Source: Bacillota bacterium (GTDB lineage Bacteria > Bacillota > Clostridia > Lachnospirales > Lachnospiraceae). Taken from it: DNA of 43,576 bases. How positions within the stretch are numbered: position 1 is the first letter of the stretch; each line of letters begins with the position of its first letter. This document shows, piece after piece, positions 1 to 8,736 of the stretch. Below the pieces are notes generated by a model, which worked only from the letters and a program-made list of their open reading frames with translations, was not told the origin of the DNA and ran no database searches. The translations under genes were made by a program, and so were the position numbers. Location of the stretch: positions 1 through 43,576 of the forward strand of contig JAEZNB010000082.1 in NCBI GenBank assembly GCA_023441965.1, written 5' to 3'.

Positions 1-603
1 CTCGCAGTACTGGATGATCTTAAGGGGTCCACGGCTCCGGACACGCACCTCATATCAATTGCCGGTTCTGTCAAAGCAAGCGATATCAGTAAATACACCA
101 ACTTGCCTGTAAGTAAACTCATTCCGACTGTAACCTCAGAGGTACTGGACGGGGTTTCCCTCCTCTATCATGAGCCTTCTGTGGAGTATGAGGATGCAAC
201 CTTTATCGAGAACCTGCTAAGTAAAGTCAGCAAGCTGAAGCTGCTTAAAGAAGACAAATTTACATTGGCCGCTGAAGTCACCAGCTGTGGCCCCGGTCTG
301 ATTGCGGGAATCTTCAGAGAAATGCTTGAAGCAGCCGTAAGACATTCTGACTTCTACTCCAGAGAAGAACTTGAGGAAATGATGATCAGAACCCTATATG
401 GAACAGCCAAGCTATTTCTTGAAAAAGGACTTAACTTTGACGAAACCATAGCAAGAGTGGCTTTAAAGGGTGGTATAACGGAAGAAGGTCTTCAGGTCTT
501 CAGAAATCGTCTGCCTGCCGTATTCGATGAGATGTATGATCATATGCTGCAGAAGCGAATCGTTGCGGATCAGAAGGTTGAGGAAGCCCTCTCAAACAAA
601 TAA
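1..603 (+). CDS. ComER/ProC-like pyrroline-5-carboxylate reductase family protein (5' truncated)
   Basis: The reading frame is open from base 1, so the start lies outside the window; about 200 C-terminal residues are visible. They match the end of the NADP-binding domain and the helical dimerisation domain of the P5C reductase family. The usual SGSGPA motif reads SCGPG and the usual PGGTT motif reads KGGITEEG. SCGP and GGIT.EG are typical of the ComER branch (late competence protein-like) rather than true proline-biosynthetic ProC. The substrate is unknown, and proline synthesis should not be assumed. It ends 52 bases before the next gene on the same strand, so the two may be cotranscribed. 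Confidence 0.75.
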   Translation, partial: LAVLDDLKGSTAPDTHLISIAGSVKASDISKYTNLPVSKLIPTVTSEVLDGVSLLYHEPSVEYEDATFIENLLSKVSKLKLLKEDKFTLAAEVTSCGPGLIAGIFREMLEAAVRHSDFYSREELEEMMIRTLYGTAKLFLEKGLNFDETIARVALKGGITEEGLQVFRNRLPAVFDEMYDHMLQKRIVADQKVEEALSNK

Positions 604-655
604 ACCCGAAGATCCATCAGAGCAATGTGTAATAAAAACTGTGATAGAGGTAACT

Positions 656-1507
656 ATGAAAAACAGACTGATCTTAATTGAAGGCATCCCCGGATCAGGA
701 AAATCAACGATGGCAGGAAAACTGAAAGATTACCTTGACAGTAAGTGCATTCCTGCTAAAGTATATAGAGAAGGCGACTTGCATCCTGCGGATTTATCCT
801 GGTGTGATTGCCTGACACGGGATGAGTATCAGATGCTTTTAGATTCCTATCCGGAGCATAGGGATAGCATTATGCAGCACACTCTTCTGGAGGATGGGCA
901 TGCCATCCTTGCTTATACCAGGCTTAGCTTACATCATAAGGATCCGAAGCTTAGGGAATATTTCGAGAACCATGAGATCCATGGTGGGAGAATCAGTCTG
1001 GATTCATTTCAGGCCTTACATCTGCAAAGATGGAAAAAGTTCACCCTGAACTGTGAGCAGGATATGGTCTATATCTTTGAATGCGCATATTTACAGAGCC
1101 ATATTCAACAGCTAATGGGTATCTATGTTAAGGACTTAAGCTATATCACAGACTATATGCTGAAGCTGATTGATACTGTAATAAGCCTTCATCCAAAGCT
1201 CATATACCTATATCAGCCTGACGCCGCCGAAGCAATCAGACGTATTGCGGCGGAAAGAGTATCGGGGGATCAATCGGCTCTTCCTGATTGGATTGATATG
1301 ACCAGCTATTATATAGAAGCCTCCCCATATGGTCAAGCGCATCAACTCAAAGGCCACATGGGCGTAGTCAAATTCTTTGAGACAAGAAGGGGACTTGATT
1401 TAGCTGTTCTCGATCAGCTGCCGATTGATAAGGCAATCCTTCATATCCATGACTTCAACTGGGATGAGGTTTATCAGCAGCTGATACAGGAAGCTGTCAC
1501 AAATTGA
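656..1507 (+). CDS. P-loop NTPase/kinase-like protein, 283 aa
   Basis: A Walker A motif (GIPGSGKST, residues 10-18) sits right after the first beta strand, as in thymidylate-kinase-like and other small P-loop kinases. The ATG at 656 is preferred over upstream starts because AGAGG lies 5 bases before it and the P-loop then falls at the normal N-terminal position. The rest is rich in aromatic residues and histidines, with no membrane segment or signal peptide, so it is probably cytosolic. I do not recognise the substrate; this resembles uncharacterised AAA-family ATPases of Firmicutes. It follows the ComER-like gene closely and may share its transcript. Confidence 0.7.
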   Translation: MKNRLILIEGIPGSGKSTMAGKLKDYLDSKCIPAKVYREGDLHPADLSWCDCLTRDEYQMLLDSYPEHRDSIMQHTLLEDGHAILAYTRLSLHHKDPKLREYFENHEIHGGRISLDSFQALHLQRWKKFTLNCEQDMVYIFECAYLQSHIQQLMGIYVKDLSYITDYMLKLIDTVISLHPKLIYLYQPDAAEAIRRIAAERVSGDQSALPDWIDMTSYYIEASPYGQAHQLKGHMGVVKFFETRRGLDLAVLDQLPIDKAILHIHDFNWDEVYQQLIQEAVTN

Positions 1508-1601
1508 ACTCATGGGGACGATAAAAGACGGTGATATGGGCTTAAGTCAAGCCATAAGGCTGATTCTACCAGTACAGATTTGACATGAGGGGAGAATTGA
1601 A

Positions 1602-2183
1602 TTGAAATTATACTTTATCAGACACGGACAAACCGATTGGAATACCGAAGGAAAAATCCAGGGGAGTGTTGACACTGAGCTGAATGCCACCGGTATCCTG
1701 CAAGCAGAAGAAATGAGCAGAAAAGTACTGGAGGATCAGATCCCTATCTCCAAAATATACACCAGCCGACAGAAAAGGGCTCTTAAGACAGCTCAGATTT
1801 TAAGTGAAGCAGCTGAGCTGGACTATGAGATTGCAGATGGTTTGGAAGAGATAAATCTGGGTGCCTGGGAGGGCCTGACCTGGGATGAGGTGAGAAGAAG
1901 CTATTCTGCCGAATATGAGGTATGGTATCATAATCGCAGGGATTCCAGACCTCCGAAGGCGGAATCCTATCAGGAAATGCTGGACCGAGTATTGACTGCC
2001 TTACATAGAATTATAAAGGAGAATGACCGAGATGTAGCGATCGTCACCCATAGCGCCGTTATTATGTGTCTGCAGTGCTTGATTACCGACACCCCCTTGG
2101 AGAAGATGGGCAGATTTAAGACCGAGAATACACATATATTCGAGATCGACAGCTCCTCCTTATGTCCGCATTTCAATTCATAG
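1602..2183 (+). CDS. Histidine phosphatase family protein (phosphoglycerate mutase-like)
   Basis: The N-terminal motif FIRHGQTDWN (RHG at residues 7-9) holds the histidine that is phosphorylated in this superfamily. The second catalytic histidine is in VTHSAV (about residue 150), and an acidic LEEINLGAWEG segment lies near residue 80. At 193 aa it has the usual single-domain size (GpmB, CobC and PhoE types). The start is TTG at 1602, supported by GAGGGGAG 7 bases upstream. The exact substrate (phosphosugar, alpha-ribazole phosphate or other) cannot be told from sequence. A second, divergent family member lies at 42635-43219. Confidence 0.88.
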   Translation: MKLYFIRHGQTDWNTEGKIQGSVDTELNATGILQAEEMSRKVLEDQIPISKIYTSRQKRALKTAQILSEAAELDYEIADGLEEINLGAWEGLTWDEVRRSYSAEYEVWYHNRRDSRPPKAESYQEMLDRVLTALHRIIKENDRDVAIVTHSAVIMCLQCLITDTPLEKMGRFKTENTHIFEIDSSSLCPHFNS

Positions 2184-2226
2184 TCAGAAACATGCGACTT
2201 AATGAAAAATTCAGAAATGTTTTAGG

Positions 2227-2256
2227 TTGAATGCATATATTTATCTCATTTATCAT
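2227..2256 (+). promoter_or_regulatory. Possible sigma-A promoter for the 2308 gene
   Basis: TTGAAT (2227-2232), an 18-base spacer and TATCAT (2251-2256), about 50 bases before the start codon. An overlapping TATGAT at 2259-2264 could serve instead. The region is AT-rich, so chance matches are likely. Confidence 0.35.
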
Positions 2257-2307
2257 GCTATGATATGAATGACACAGCTTTTAAAATGAAACCGGGAGGA
2301 TATAGAA

Positions 2308-2718
2308 ATGCGAAAAGATCAATTAAGAAGCATAGGCCGTAAGTTATTATCTATCATGTTATTCAGTATCGTGCTCTTTGCCCTCGGCTTAATCACAGCT
2401 GCAATCCTATCAAATAAAACCGGACAAAAAATGTATGATATCTTAACTTACGAAGGACTCCTACTCATTATAATCGGTATCTTTCTAGCCATGAAGGGTA
2501 ATCCATCCGGAATTAATCTTAATGGAATGGGAAGTAAAAATGCCCAGGGAATATCCTATCTAAATCAGGAAGTAACCCGGCTCGAAAGAGAAACACAGCC
2601 CTATCATAAGGGCTATCTGAAAAATAACATTATACAATTTAGGTCTTATCATGCGGTCATAATCGTAAGCGGCTTACTGATGATAGCCGCCTGTTTGATT
2701 ATGATCTACTGGGGATAG
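2308..2718 (+). CDS. Small membrane protein of unknown function, 136 aa
   Basis: There are three hydrophobic stretches: about residues 12-34, 47-62 and 113-134. Between the second and third lies a polar, glycine- and asparagine-rich loop. The ATG is preceded by GGGAGGA at good spacing. There is no signal peptidase site, lipobox or catalytic motif that I recognise. It is monocistronic, with its own possible promoter upstream and a convergent neighbour 17 bases after its stop. Function unknown. Confidence 0.65.
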   Translation: MRKDQLRSIGRKLLSIMLFSIVLFALGLITAAILSNKTGQKMYDILTYEGLLLIIIGIFLAMKGNPSGINLNGMGSKNAQGISYLNQEVTRLERETQPYHKGYLKNNIIQFRSYHAVIIVSGLLMIAACLIMIYWG

Positions 2719-2734
2719 CGTTTGTCGTTGAGCA

Positions 2735-3262
2735 TTACTCAAGTATGTTCAAGTAGTAATTGTATATCAAATTGAGAATTTCCTTTACGGATAGTGTTGC
2801 ATCTATCTCCAATACCGGGCAAAAGAGCGAATTAGCTTGTTGTTTAATATCCTCTTCAGAACGTGATGCAACCATATCCCGGAATCGTTTTTGAGATTCA
2901 TACATATCTCCCTCCTCTAAGACCCTGTCCCCAAATCGAGCTGTTTCACGCTGTTTTATTCGTTCTAATCTCACTTGAAGCGGAGCATAAAGCAGAATCG
3001 CCAGCTTATATGTAGAGACAATCTCAGGACCCCAATCACATCCAACAGATGCCAGTACATAGTGATGATATTTATTAATATCATCAAGCATTAACTGCAT
3101 AACCTCTTCACGGGTACGACTTTTGGCATAGGGTATATCAGAATCGAGAAAATAATAATCTTCAACATCCATACGCTTATAGTTTAATAAGTCTGCAAGT
3201 TCAGTACTAATGGTTGATTTGCCACTCCCATTCAGTCCCATAATAATGATCCCATTTATCAT
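2735..3262 (-). CDS. Small P-loop kinase-like protein (adenylate/shikimate kinase-like fold), 175 aa
   Basis: MINGIIIMGLNGSGKST gives a first beta strand and a Walker A motif (GLNGSGKST, residues 9-17). A DVEDYYFLDSDIPY segment follows at the position where adenylate- and shikimate-kinase-like enzymes bind the acceptor. Later come RLERIKQRE (lid-like arginines) and a C-terminal helix. The frame extends 25 codons further upstream. The ATG at 3262 was chosen because GGGGAG lies 9 bases before it and the P-loop is then N-terminal as usual. Substrate unknown; such stand-alone genes are usually annotated only as AAA family ATPase. Confidence 0.7.
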   Translation of the reverse strand: MINGIIIMGLNGSGKSTISTELADLLNYKRMDVEDYYFLDSDIPYAKSRTREEVMQLMLDDINKYHHYVLASVGCDWGPEIVSTYKLAILLYAPLQVRLERIKQRETARFGDRVLEEGDMYESQKRFRDMVASRSEEDIKQQANSLFCPVLEIDATLSVKEILNLIYNYYLNILE

Positions 3263-3583
3263 TATCGCAATCTCCCCAGTATTATATAGCACGTATTCTT
3301 TCAATACTTTAACAGTTACTGCAGTTCTTTTCATCATAACGTTTACAGTTATTCAGAACAACGCTTCTGCAAGCCATATTTTACCACATTCCTTGAGGAA
3401 ATAAAATTATTAATTGCTTATTTTCGAGTGCATGAACGAGTATGAAAATCAACAATTGAAAAGTCGTATTTCAGTTAATCTCCAAAATGGAATGTTAATC
3501 CAATCGTATCGGATAATAATATAAAGATACTTTTGCCCCGCTGTTGTCCAATAACCACCTGTAGCTGTAAAGCTTATGTTTTA

Positions 3584-3611
3584 TTGAATTTCCGGAAATT
3601 TTATGTATAAT
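3584..3611 (+). promoter_or_regulatory. Promoter with a perfect 14-bp palindrome in its spacer
   Basis: TTGAAT (3584-3589), a 16-base spacer and TATAAT (3606-3611). The palindrome AATTTCCGGAAATT (3587-3600) overlaps the -35 end and fills most of the spacer, an ideal place for a repressor operator. The transcript would lead into the AT-rich gene at 3673. Confidence 0.55.
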
Positions 3612-3672
3612 AAACCATATATGGCACTAATTAGAAATACATTAATTTACATTTCCTGTGGAGGTATGTATA

Positions 3673-4164
3673 TTGAAATCAATTTATAAATTAATATTGC
3701 TTATGTGCGTTTTATTAATAATATCATGGCTGTTTATTTATAACTATGATTATATGAATATTCCAATTTCTAAAATACATACAATGTTTTACTATTTGTG
3801 TGTGTCTTTGGTATATTTGATAAGTATAGGAATTGTTTTACTATGTATTGGCAGTAAAAGTTTTAAACTAGATGCTAATAAAAGAATAGTTCTTTGTTTG
3901 CTTTTAGTAATTCTGTCATTTAATACAATTATGTTAGTATATAATAGGTATGAAGTTACTTATTATAATGAGTGTTATATAGTGCGCAAAGAGATAAATA
4001 ATTCACATTATTATTTAATTACGGATAATAATTGGATGCTAAAATGTTCACTTAATATATATAATAAAGTAGATCCTAATAAAGAGTATTTATTAACTTA
4101 TCGAGGAAATAAACTACATTTATTTTATAGAGATATTCTTGTAAATGTTGAAGAATTGGAATGA
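3673..4164 (+). CDS. AT-rich orphan membrane protein, 163 aa
   Basis: Three strongly hydrophobic segments lie in the N-terminal two thirds: about residues 5-24, 38-59 and 72-92. A C-terminal domain of about 65 residues follows, rich in Tyr, Asn and Lys. TTG at 3673 is taken as the start because GGAGG (3660-3664) sits 8 bases before it; the GTG at 3658 overlaps that site. The codons are far more A/T-rich than in any neighbouring gene (many TTA, ATA, AAT and TAT), suggesting recent acquisition. No family recognised. It has its own promoter and faces glmS across a shared intergenic terminator. Confidence 0.65.
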   Translation: MKSIYKLILLMCVLLIISWLFIYNYDYMNIPISKIHTMFYYLCVSLVYLISIGIVLLCIGSKSFKLDANKRIVLCLLLVILSFNTIMLVYNRYEVTYYNECYIVRKEINNSHYYLITDNNWMLKCSLNIYNKVDPNKEYLLTYRGNKLHLFYRDILVNVEELE

Positions 4165-4184
4165 CTTACAAAACATAGCTATAA

Positions 4185-4223
4185 AACCGAGCCACCATTT
4201 TTCTACAAAATAGTGGCTCGGTT
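4185..4223 (-). terminator. Strong hairpin terminator for glmS, also able to end the convergent gene
   Basis: AACCGAGCCAC (4185-4195) pairs perfectly with GTGGCTCGGTT (4213-4223). The loop can itself pair ATTTT with AAAAT. On the minus strand the stem is followed by a TTTTA run, so it mainly serves glmS. On the plus strand it sits 21 bases after the AT-rich gene. Confidence 0.75.
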
Positions 4224-4280
4224 CACAACATTATTCTCTAGTTCATAACTTTATTACCTAGTTCACAACTTTATTCCCAT
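4221..4280. repeat. Three 20-bp tandem repeats
   Basis: Three consecutive 20-base units at 4221-4240, 4241-4260 and 4261-4280 share the frame GTTCAyAACwTTATTmyyyA, with only a few differences each. They lie between the glmS stop codon and its terminator, so they are part of the glmS 3' untranslated region. Confidence 0.85.
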
Positions 4281-4309
4281 TACACACATATCCCAACTCA
4301 ATCCCTCTC

Positions 4310-6139
4310 CTACTCCACCGTCACGGACTTGGCCAGGTTTCTCGGCTTATCCAGGTCGATTCCCTTGCCGACTGCCACATAGTAGGATAAGAGCTGCAGG
4401 GGGAGCACTGCCAGGGAGGTGGTGAAATGCTGGTCGGTGACCGGAATCTTGATCATCATATCACAGACCTTTGCTGTATCCTCATAGCCCTCGTTGACCA
4501 CTGCCAGAACTCTTGCACCCCTGGACTGGACTTCTACGATATTGCTGATGGTCTTCTTATATAATTCCTCCTGGGTGAGCAGGGCTGTAACCAGGGTTCC
4601 CTCTTCTATCAGTGCTATGGGACCATGCTTAAGCTCTCCTGCAGCGTAAGCCTCGGAATGGATATAGGAGATTTCCTTCAGCTTCAGGGATCCTTCCAAT
4701 GCTGTGGTATAATCAATGCCTCGGCCGATAAAGAAGCTATCCTTTACAGCTACGAACTTGGAGGCAATATATTGAATCTCAGGTATATTATTGTCTAATA
4801 TACTTTGGATCTGATCCGGTAATTCCTGAAGCTTCTTTAAGAGCGTATCAAAGGTATCCTGGTCCAGGGTTTTGCGTACCTTAGCAAAATACATCGCTAA
4901 GAGGTAGAGGGCTGACAGCTGGGTGGAATATGCCTTTGTGGTCGCTACCGCAATTTCCGGGCCTGCCCAGGTATACATCACATTGTCAGCTTCTCTGGCA
5001 ATGGAGCTGCCGACTACATTAATGATTCCAAGGACCTTACAGCCCTGGCGCTTCGCTTCTCTAAGAGCCGCGAGAGAGTCTGCGGTTTCTCCGGACTGGC
5101 TGATAATGATGGTCAGGTTATCCTCCGTCAGGAGCGGTCTGCGGTAACGGAACTCGGAAGCCAGATCCACTTCTACCGGTATCTTGGCCAGATCCTCAAG
5201 CACATATTTGCCCGTAACTCCCGTATGGTAAGCAGATCCACAGGCTACGATGAAGATCTTCTTCAAACCCCTGATATCCTCTTCACTCATATTAAGCTCA
5301 TCTATAACGATATCGTTGTCTCTGATTCTGGGGCGCAGAGTATCCCTTACTGCCTTGGGCTGCTCGTAAATCTCCTTCAGCATGAAGTGCTCATAGCCAC
5401 CCTTCTCTGCTGCCGTGATATCCCATTCCACCGTTGACATGGCCTTCTCCACCGGTTCCAGATCGGAATTATAGAACTGGACAGAATCTCTCTTTAAGCG
5501 TACGATCTCGCCATTCTCAATATAATAAACATTTCTGGTATGCTTTAAAATCGCGGGAACATCGGAAGCGATATAGTTGCCTTCCTCAGATACACCGACG
5601 ATCAGGGGACTGTCCTTCCTTACGGCATAAAACTCATCGGGCTGATCCTTGAAGATGATTCCCAATGCATAGGAGCCCTCCATCTTGGACATAGCCTTGG
5701 CAATGGCCTCCATCACATCTCCCTTATAATAATGGTCCAAAAGCTGAACCACGACCTCGGTATCCGTCTCACTTTGGAACTGGTAGCCCTTATCCATCAG
5801 CCTCTTCTTAAGCTTCAGGTAATTCTCTATGATTCCATTATGTACGACTGCAATCGATTCATTGGTGTTAAAATGAGGATGGGAGTTCATATCGGAGGGC
5901 GCTCCGTGGGTAGCCCATCTGGTATGTCCAATTCCTAAGGTTCCTGACAGAGTCTCCCCACCCTTGGTCAGGTCAGCGAGCACCTTCAGCCTTCCCTTGC
6001 ACTTAGTTACCTGTATCTTTGACCCATCATTCACTGCCAGACCTGCCGAATCATAGCCTCTGTACTCCAGCTTTGATAGTCCCTCCAGCAGAATGGGTGC
6101 CGCTTGTTTCTTACCGATATAGCCTACAATTCCGCACAT
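4310..6139 (-). CDS. glmS: Glutamine-fructose-6-phosphate aminotransferase (isomerising)
   Basis: Makes glucosamine-6-phosphate from fructose-6-phosphate and glutamine, the first step towards UDP-GlcNAc and cell wall. MCGIVGYIG at the N terminus supplies the class II amidotransferase nucleophile Cys2. The glutaminase domain continues through GHTRWATHG and HNGIIENY. Two SIS sugar-isomerase domains follow (CGSAYHTG and SQSGETADS; then GRGIDY and SEAYAAGELKHGP), and the protein ends with DKPRNLAKSVTVE, the family's typical C terminus. At 609 aa it is full length. AAGGAGA lies just before the ATG. No glmS ribozyme is visible in the short leader. Confidence 0.98.
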   Translation of the reverse strand: MCGIVGYIGKKQAAPILLEGLSKLEYRGYDSAGLAVNDGSKIQVTKCKGRLKVLADLTKGGETLSGTLGIGHTRWATHGAPSDMNSHPHFNTNESIAVVHNGIIENYLKLKKRLMDKGYQFQSETDTEVVVQLLDHYYKGDVMEAIAKAMSKMEGSYALGIIFKDQPDEFYAVRKDSPLIVGVSEEGNYIASDVPAILKHTRNVYYIENGEIVRLKRDSVQFYNSDLEPVEKAMSTVEWDITAAEKGGYEHFMLKEIYEQPKAVRDTLRPRIRDNDIVIDELNMSEEDIRGLKKIFIVACGSAYHTGVTGKYVLEDLAKIPVEVDLASEFRYRRPLLTEDNLTIIISQSGETADSLAALREAKRQGCKVLGIINVVGSSIAREADNVMYTWAGPEIAVATTKAYSTQLSALYLLAMYFAKVRKTLDQDTFDTLLKKLQELPDQIQSILDNNIPEIQYIASKFVAVKDSFFIGRGIDYTTALEGSLKLKEISYIHSEAYAAGELKHGPIALIEEGTLVTALLTQEELYKKTISNIVEVQSRGARVLAVVNEGYEDTAKVCDMMIKIPVTDQHFTTSLAVLPLQLLSYYVAVGKGIDLDKPRNLAKSVTVE

Positions 6140-6231
6140 AACCCTTGTCTCCTTTTCATATTATTTATACTCTCTATCCTATTCCGGTATCCGGGAAAGT
6201 AAACTTGTTCCCAAAAATATCTTTTTCCGAT

Positions 6232-6260
6232 ATATTAGCACATTCTATTCCTCTTGTCAC
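6232..6260 (-). promoter_or_regulatory. Likely glmS promoter
   Basis: On the minus strand: GTGACA (6255-6260), a 17-base spacer and TAATAT (6232-6237). This predicts a leader of roughly 85 bases, too short for a complete glmS ribozyme plus spacer. Confidence 0.5.
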
Positions 6261-6303
6261 TAAAATTCCATAGATAAATCAGCTATAAAAACCGCAAAAT
6301 TCT

Positions 6304-8484
6304 CTACCGCTTATCCCGGTAAAATGCAGCCGCCTCCTGAAAGCTTCCGGCTAAAGCATTTTGATTCTTCACAGCCTTCACTCCGTCTACCATGCGTCGT
6401 ACAAAGCCTTCCAGCTTTTCCATATATTCCTCTGTTGTGATCTGGCCCGCTGATACATAAGTAAGGCCCTTCTCCCAGCTGGCAGTCAGTTCCGCATTCA
6501 GCAAGGACTTGATCGAAGCGTTCACCACTTCATAAATCAGTTCTCCCTGCAAGGTAGGTGTTATCACCTGTGTCTTCTTCGTCAGATGAAGATAGGATAT
6601 CTTAATCAGCTTATTGAGAATCTCTGCCCTTGTAGCACTGGTTCCGATACCGCTGCCCTTAATCTGGGCCCGAAGCTCCTCATCCTCAATCAGCTGTCCC
6701 GCATTCTCCATGGCAAGAATCAGAGTACCTGAGGTATACCTCTTGGGAGGTACAGTCTCTCCCTCTTTGATATTCAGCGCCTTGACCGGCAGTAAGGCTC
6801 CCTTCTTCAGATTTGATACAAGCTGCAGTAAGGACTGATCCGAAGTCTCCTCCTCCGCATTCTCCTCCGGTCCTTCCTTTCCTTCTCCGGTTTCCTTCCC
6901 CTCGGTACTGCGCTCCTTCTTATCTGCGGGATTTCCCAATACCTTAAGGTAGCCCTCCTTCTCCAATACCTTGAAGCTGGCTAAAAAGCTTTCCTTCTTT
7001 ATCCTGGCAGTGACATTGATCTTACGGTATTCAGCCGCCGGATAGAAGATACTTAAGAAGCGCTTCACGATGGTATCATAGATCCTGGCTGCCGTGGAAG
7101 ACACACTGCCTAAGGCATTTAATCCCTGTCCTGTCGGAATGATGGCATAGTGGTCTGTAATCTGGCTGTCATTGACATAGCGGGTCTTGGCAATATTCCT
7201 ATAGGAACCTTGATTCAGGATCTCTCTTGCATATTCTCCGGCACTGTTCAGGTTTTGGAGCCCTTTGAGATTCTTATCGATTTCCTTGGCTACGGCACTG
7301 GATAAAACTCTGGCATCGGTTCTCGGATAGGTCACCAGCTTCTTCTCATAAAGCTCCTGCACAAGCTTTAAGGTCTCATCGGGACTGATCTTGAACATTC
7401 TGGCACAGTCATTCTGAAGCTCTGCCAGATTATATAGTAACGGAGGATTCTTACTTTCCTTCTTCTTCTCCAGCTGGGTGATCTCTGCCAGCAGCTCTTC
7501 CGCGGACGCTTCCCCTGATGCCTGCTCCTGACTTCCCGCCTGCCCACCGATCGGCAGTATGGCTCTTGAAGTCTGCCTTCCGCTGCTATCTTCCCTTACG
7601 GCTGCCCAGGAGCCATCCTCCAAAAGCGTCGGAAGGTTCTCTGCCAGATTGGAGATCATTTTAATAGCTGTGGCCTTCTCCGAGAAGCCATTTTCCTTAT
7701 AGAGCAGGGGGGACAGATAATAATCCGAGCCCTCCACGGCCCTGAATTCTCCCTGGAAGCTCTTATCCTCCACAGATAACTGGGCCATCACCCGGTAGAA
7801 GGGGGTTTTCACAAAGCTTCGGATTTCCCTCTCCCTTCTGACCACCATTCCGAGTACACAGGTCATTACCCTGCCCACGGAGATTGCAGACCAGCGGGAG
7901 GCGTTCAGGAACCTCTGTACCTCATTCCCGTATTTTAAGGTAAGGATTCTGGAGAAATTAATCCCCATCAAATAATCCTCCTTGGCCCTTAAGTAAGCGG
8001 CATTGGATAGATTATCATAGGCGGACAGGGGCTTTGCTTCCTTAATTCCCCGGAGGATCTCCTCCTCTGTCTGGGAATCGATCCAGACCCGCTTCCTGGT
8101 CTTGGAGGCCTGAACCTTGGCAGCCTGATCCACCAGGCGGTATATGTATTCTCCTTCTCTTCCGGAGTCCGTGCAGACATAGATGGTATCCACATCCTTC
8201 CGGTTCAAAAGCTCCTTCACGATACCGAACTGCTTCTTCACATTCGCTATCACTTCATACCTGAATTCCTTGGGTAGGAAGGGAAGCGTCTCCATGGTCC
8301 ATTTCTTTAAGGAAGGATCATAGACCTCCGGATAGCTCATGGTAACCAGATGCCCTACGCACCAGGTCACGATTGCATTTTCCGATTCTATGTACCCGTC
8401 CTGCTTCCTTCCGGATATTTTCAGAGCCTTGGCAAATTCCGTGGCTACACTTGGTTTCTCTGCGATAAATAAACTTTTTGACAT
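6304..8484 (-). CDS. topB: Type IA DNA topoisomerase (topoisomerase III-like)
   Basis: Relaxes or decatenates DNA through a 5'-phosphotyrosine intermediate. The N-terminal TOPRIM domain begins MSKSLFIAEKPSVA and has CTDSGREGEYIYR near residue 100. The active-site tyrosine is in LVTYPRTDARVLS. GIGTSATRAEIL, a conserved C-terminal topo IA motif, is also present. The second Asp of the usual TOPRIM DxD is Gly, a variant I associate with a TopB subgroup carrying TDxGREGE. The protein contains two low-complexity inserts, one Gly/Ser/Ala/Glu-rich and one acidic and Lys-rich (near residues 525-555). No C-terminal zinc fingers. The ATG at 8484 gives the canonical N terminus, although its Shine-Dalgarno is weak; the frame extends 27 codons upstream. 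Confidence 0.92.
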   Translation of the reverse strand: MSKSLFIAEKPSVATEFAKALKISGRKQDGYIESENAIVTWCVGHLVTMSYPEVYDPSLKKWTMETLPFLPKEFRYEVIANVKKQFGIVKELLNRKDVDTIYVCTDSGREGEYIYRLVDQAAKVQASKTRKRVWIDSQTEEEILRGIKEAKPLSAYDNLSNAAYLRAKEDYLMGINFSRILTLKYGNEVQRFLNASRWSAISVGRVMTCVLGMVVRREREIRSFVKTPFYRVMAQLSVEDKSFQGEFRAVEGSDYYLSPLLYKENGFSEKATAIKMISNLAENLPTLLEDGSWAAVREDSSGRQTSRAILPIGGQAGSQEQASGEASAEELLAEITQLEKKKESKNPPLLYNLAELQNDCARMFKISPDETLKLVQELYEKKLVTYPRTDARVLSSAVAKEIDKNLKGLQNLNSAGEYAREILNQGSYRNIAKTRYVNDSQITDHYAIIPTGQGLNALGSVSSTAARIYDTIVKRFLSIFYPAAEYRKINVTARIKKESFLASFKVLEKEGYLKVLGNPADKKERSTEGKETGEGKEGPEENAEEETSDQSLLQLVSNLKKGALLPVKALNIKEGETVPPKRYTSGTLILAMENAGQLIEDEELRAQIKGSGIGTSATRAEILNKLIKISYLHLTKKTQVITPTLQGELIYEVVNASIKSLLNAELTASWEKGLTYVSAGQITTEEYMEKLEGFVRRMVDGVKAVKNQNALAGSFQEAAAFYRDKR

Positions 8485-8587
8485 GTCTGACCAACTTTCT
8501 TCCCTACAAAAGCTTATTCTGCTTATGCTTCTCTTATGTGGCTTTAAGGGACCGATATTAGGCACTTATCCTATAAAACCAATTATA

Positions 8588-8616
8588 AGTATACCTTAAA
8601 AGTTCTGATAGGACAA
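8588..8616 (-). promoter_or_regulatory. Likely topB promoter
   Basis: Minus strand TTGTCC (8611-8616), a 17-base spacer and TATACT (8588-8593), about 100 bases upstream of the topB start codon. Confidence 0.5.
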
Positions 8617-8661
8617 ACACAAATTCATTCGTGAATACAGAGAATATTCTCATTATTTTTA

Positions 8662-8690
8662 TTGAATATTGATAGGGTATCGTTTACAAT
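8662..8690 (+). promoter_or_regulatory. Likely degV promoter
   Basis: TTGAAT (8662-8667), a 17-base spacer and TACAAT (8685-8690), divergent from the topB promoter. The transcript would start about 40 bases before the degV start codon. Confidence 0.55.
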
Positions 8691-8736
8691 AGATGTAGTA
8701 TTGAAAACTACTTGATGATGTGATTAGGAGGAAGCC

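Noticed and set aside
6140..6303. glmS ribozyme upstream of glmS
   Set aside because: The predicted leader is short and I could not find the conserved core; a covariance search would be decisive.
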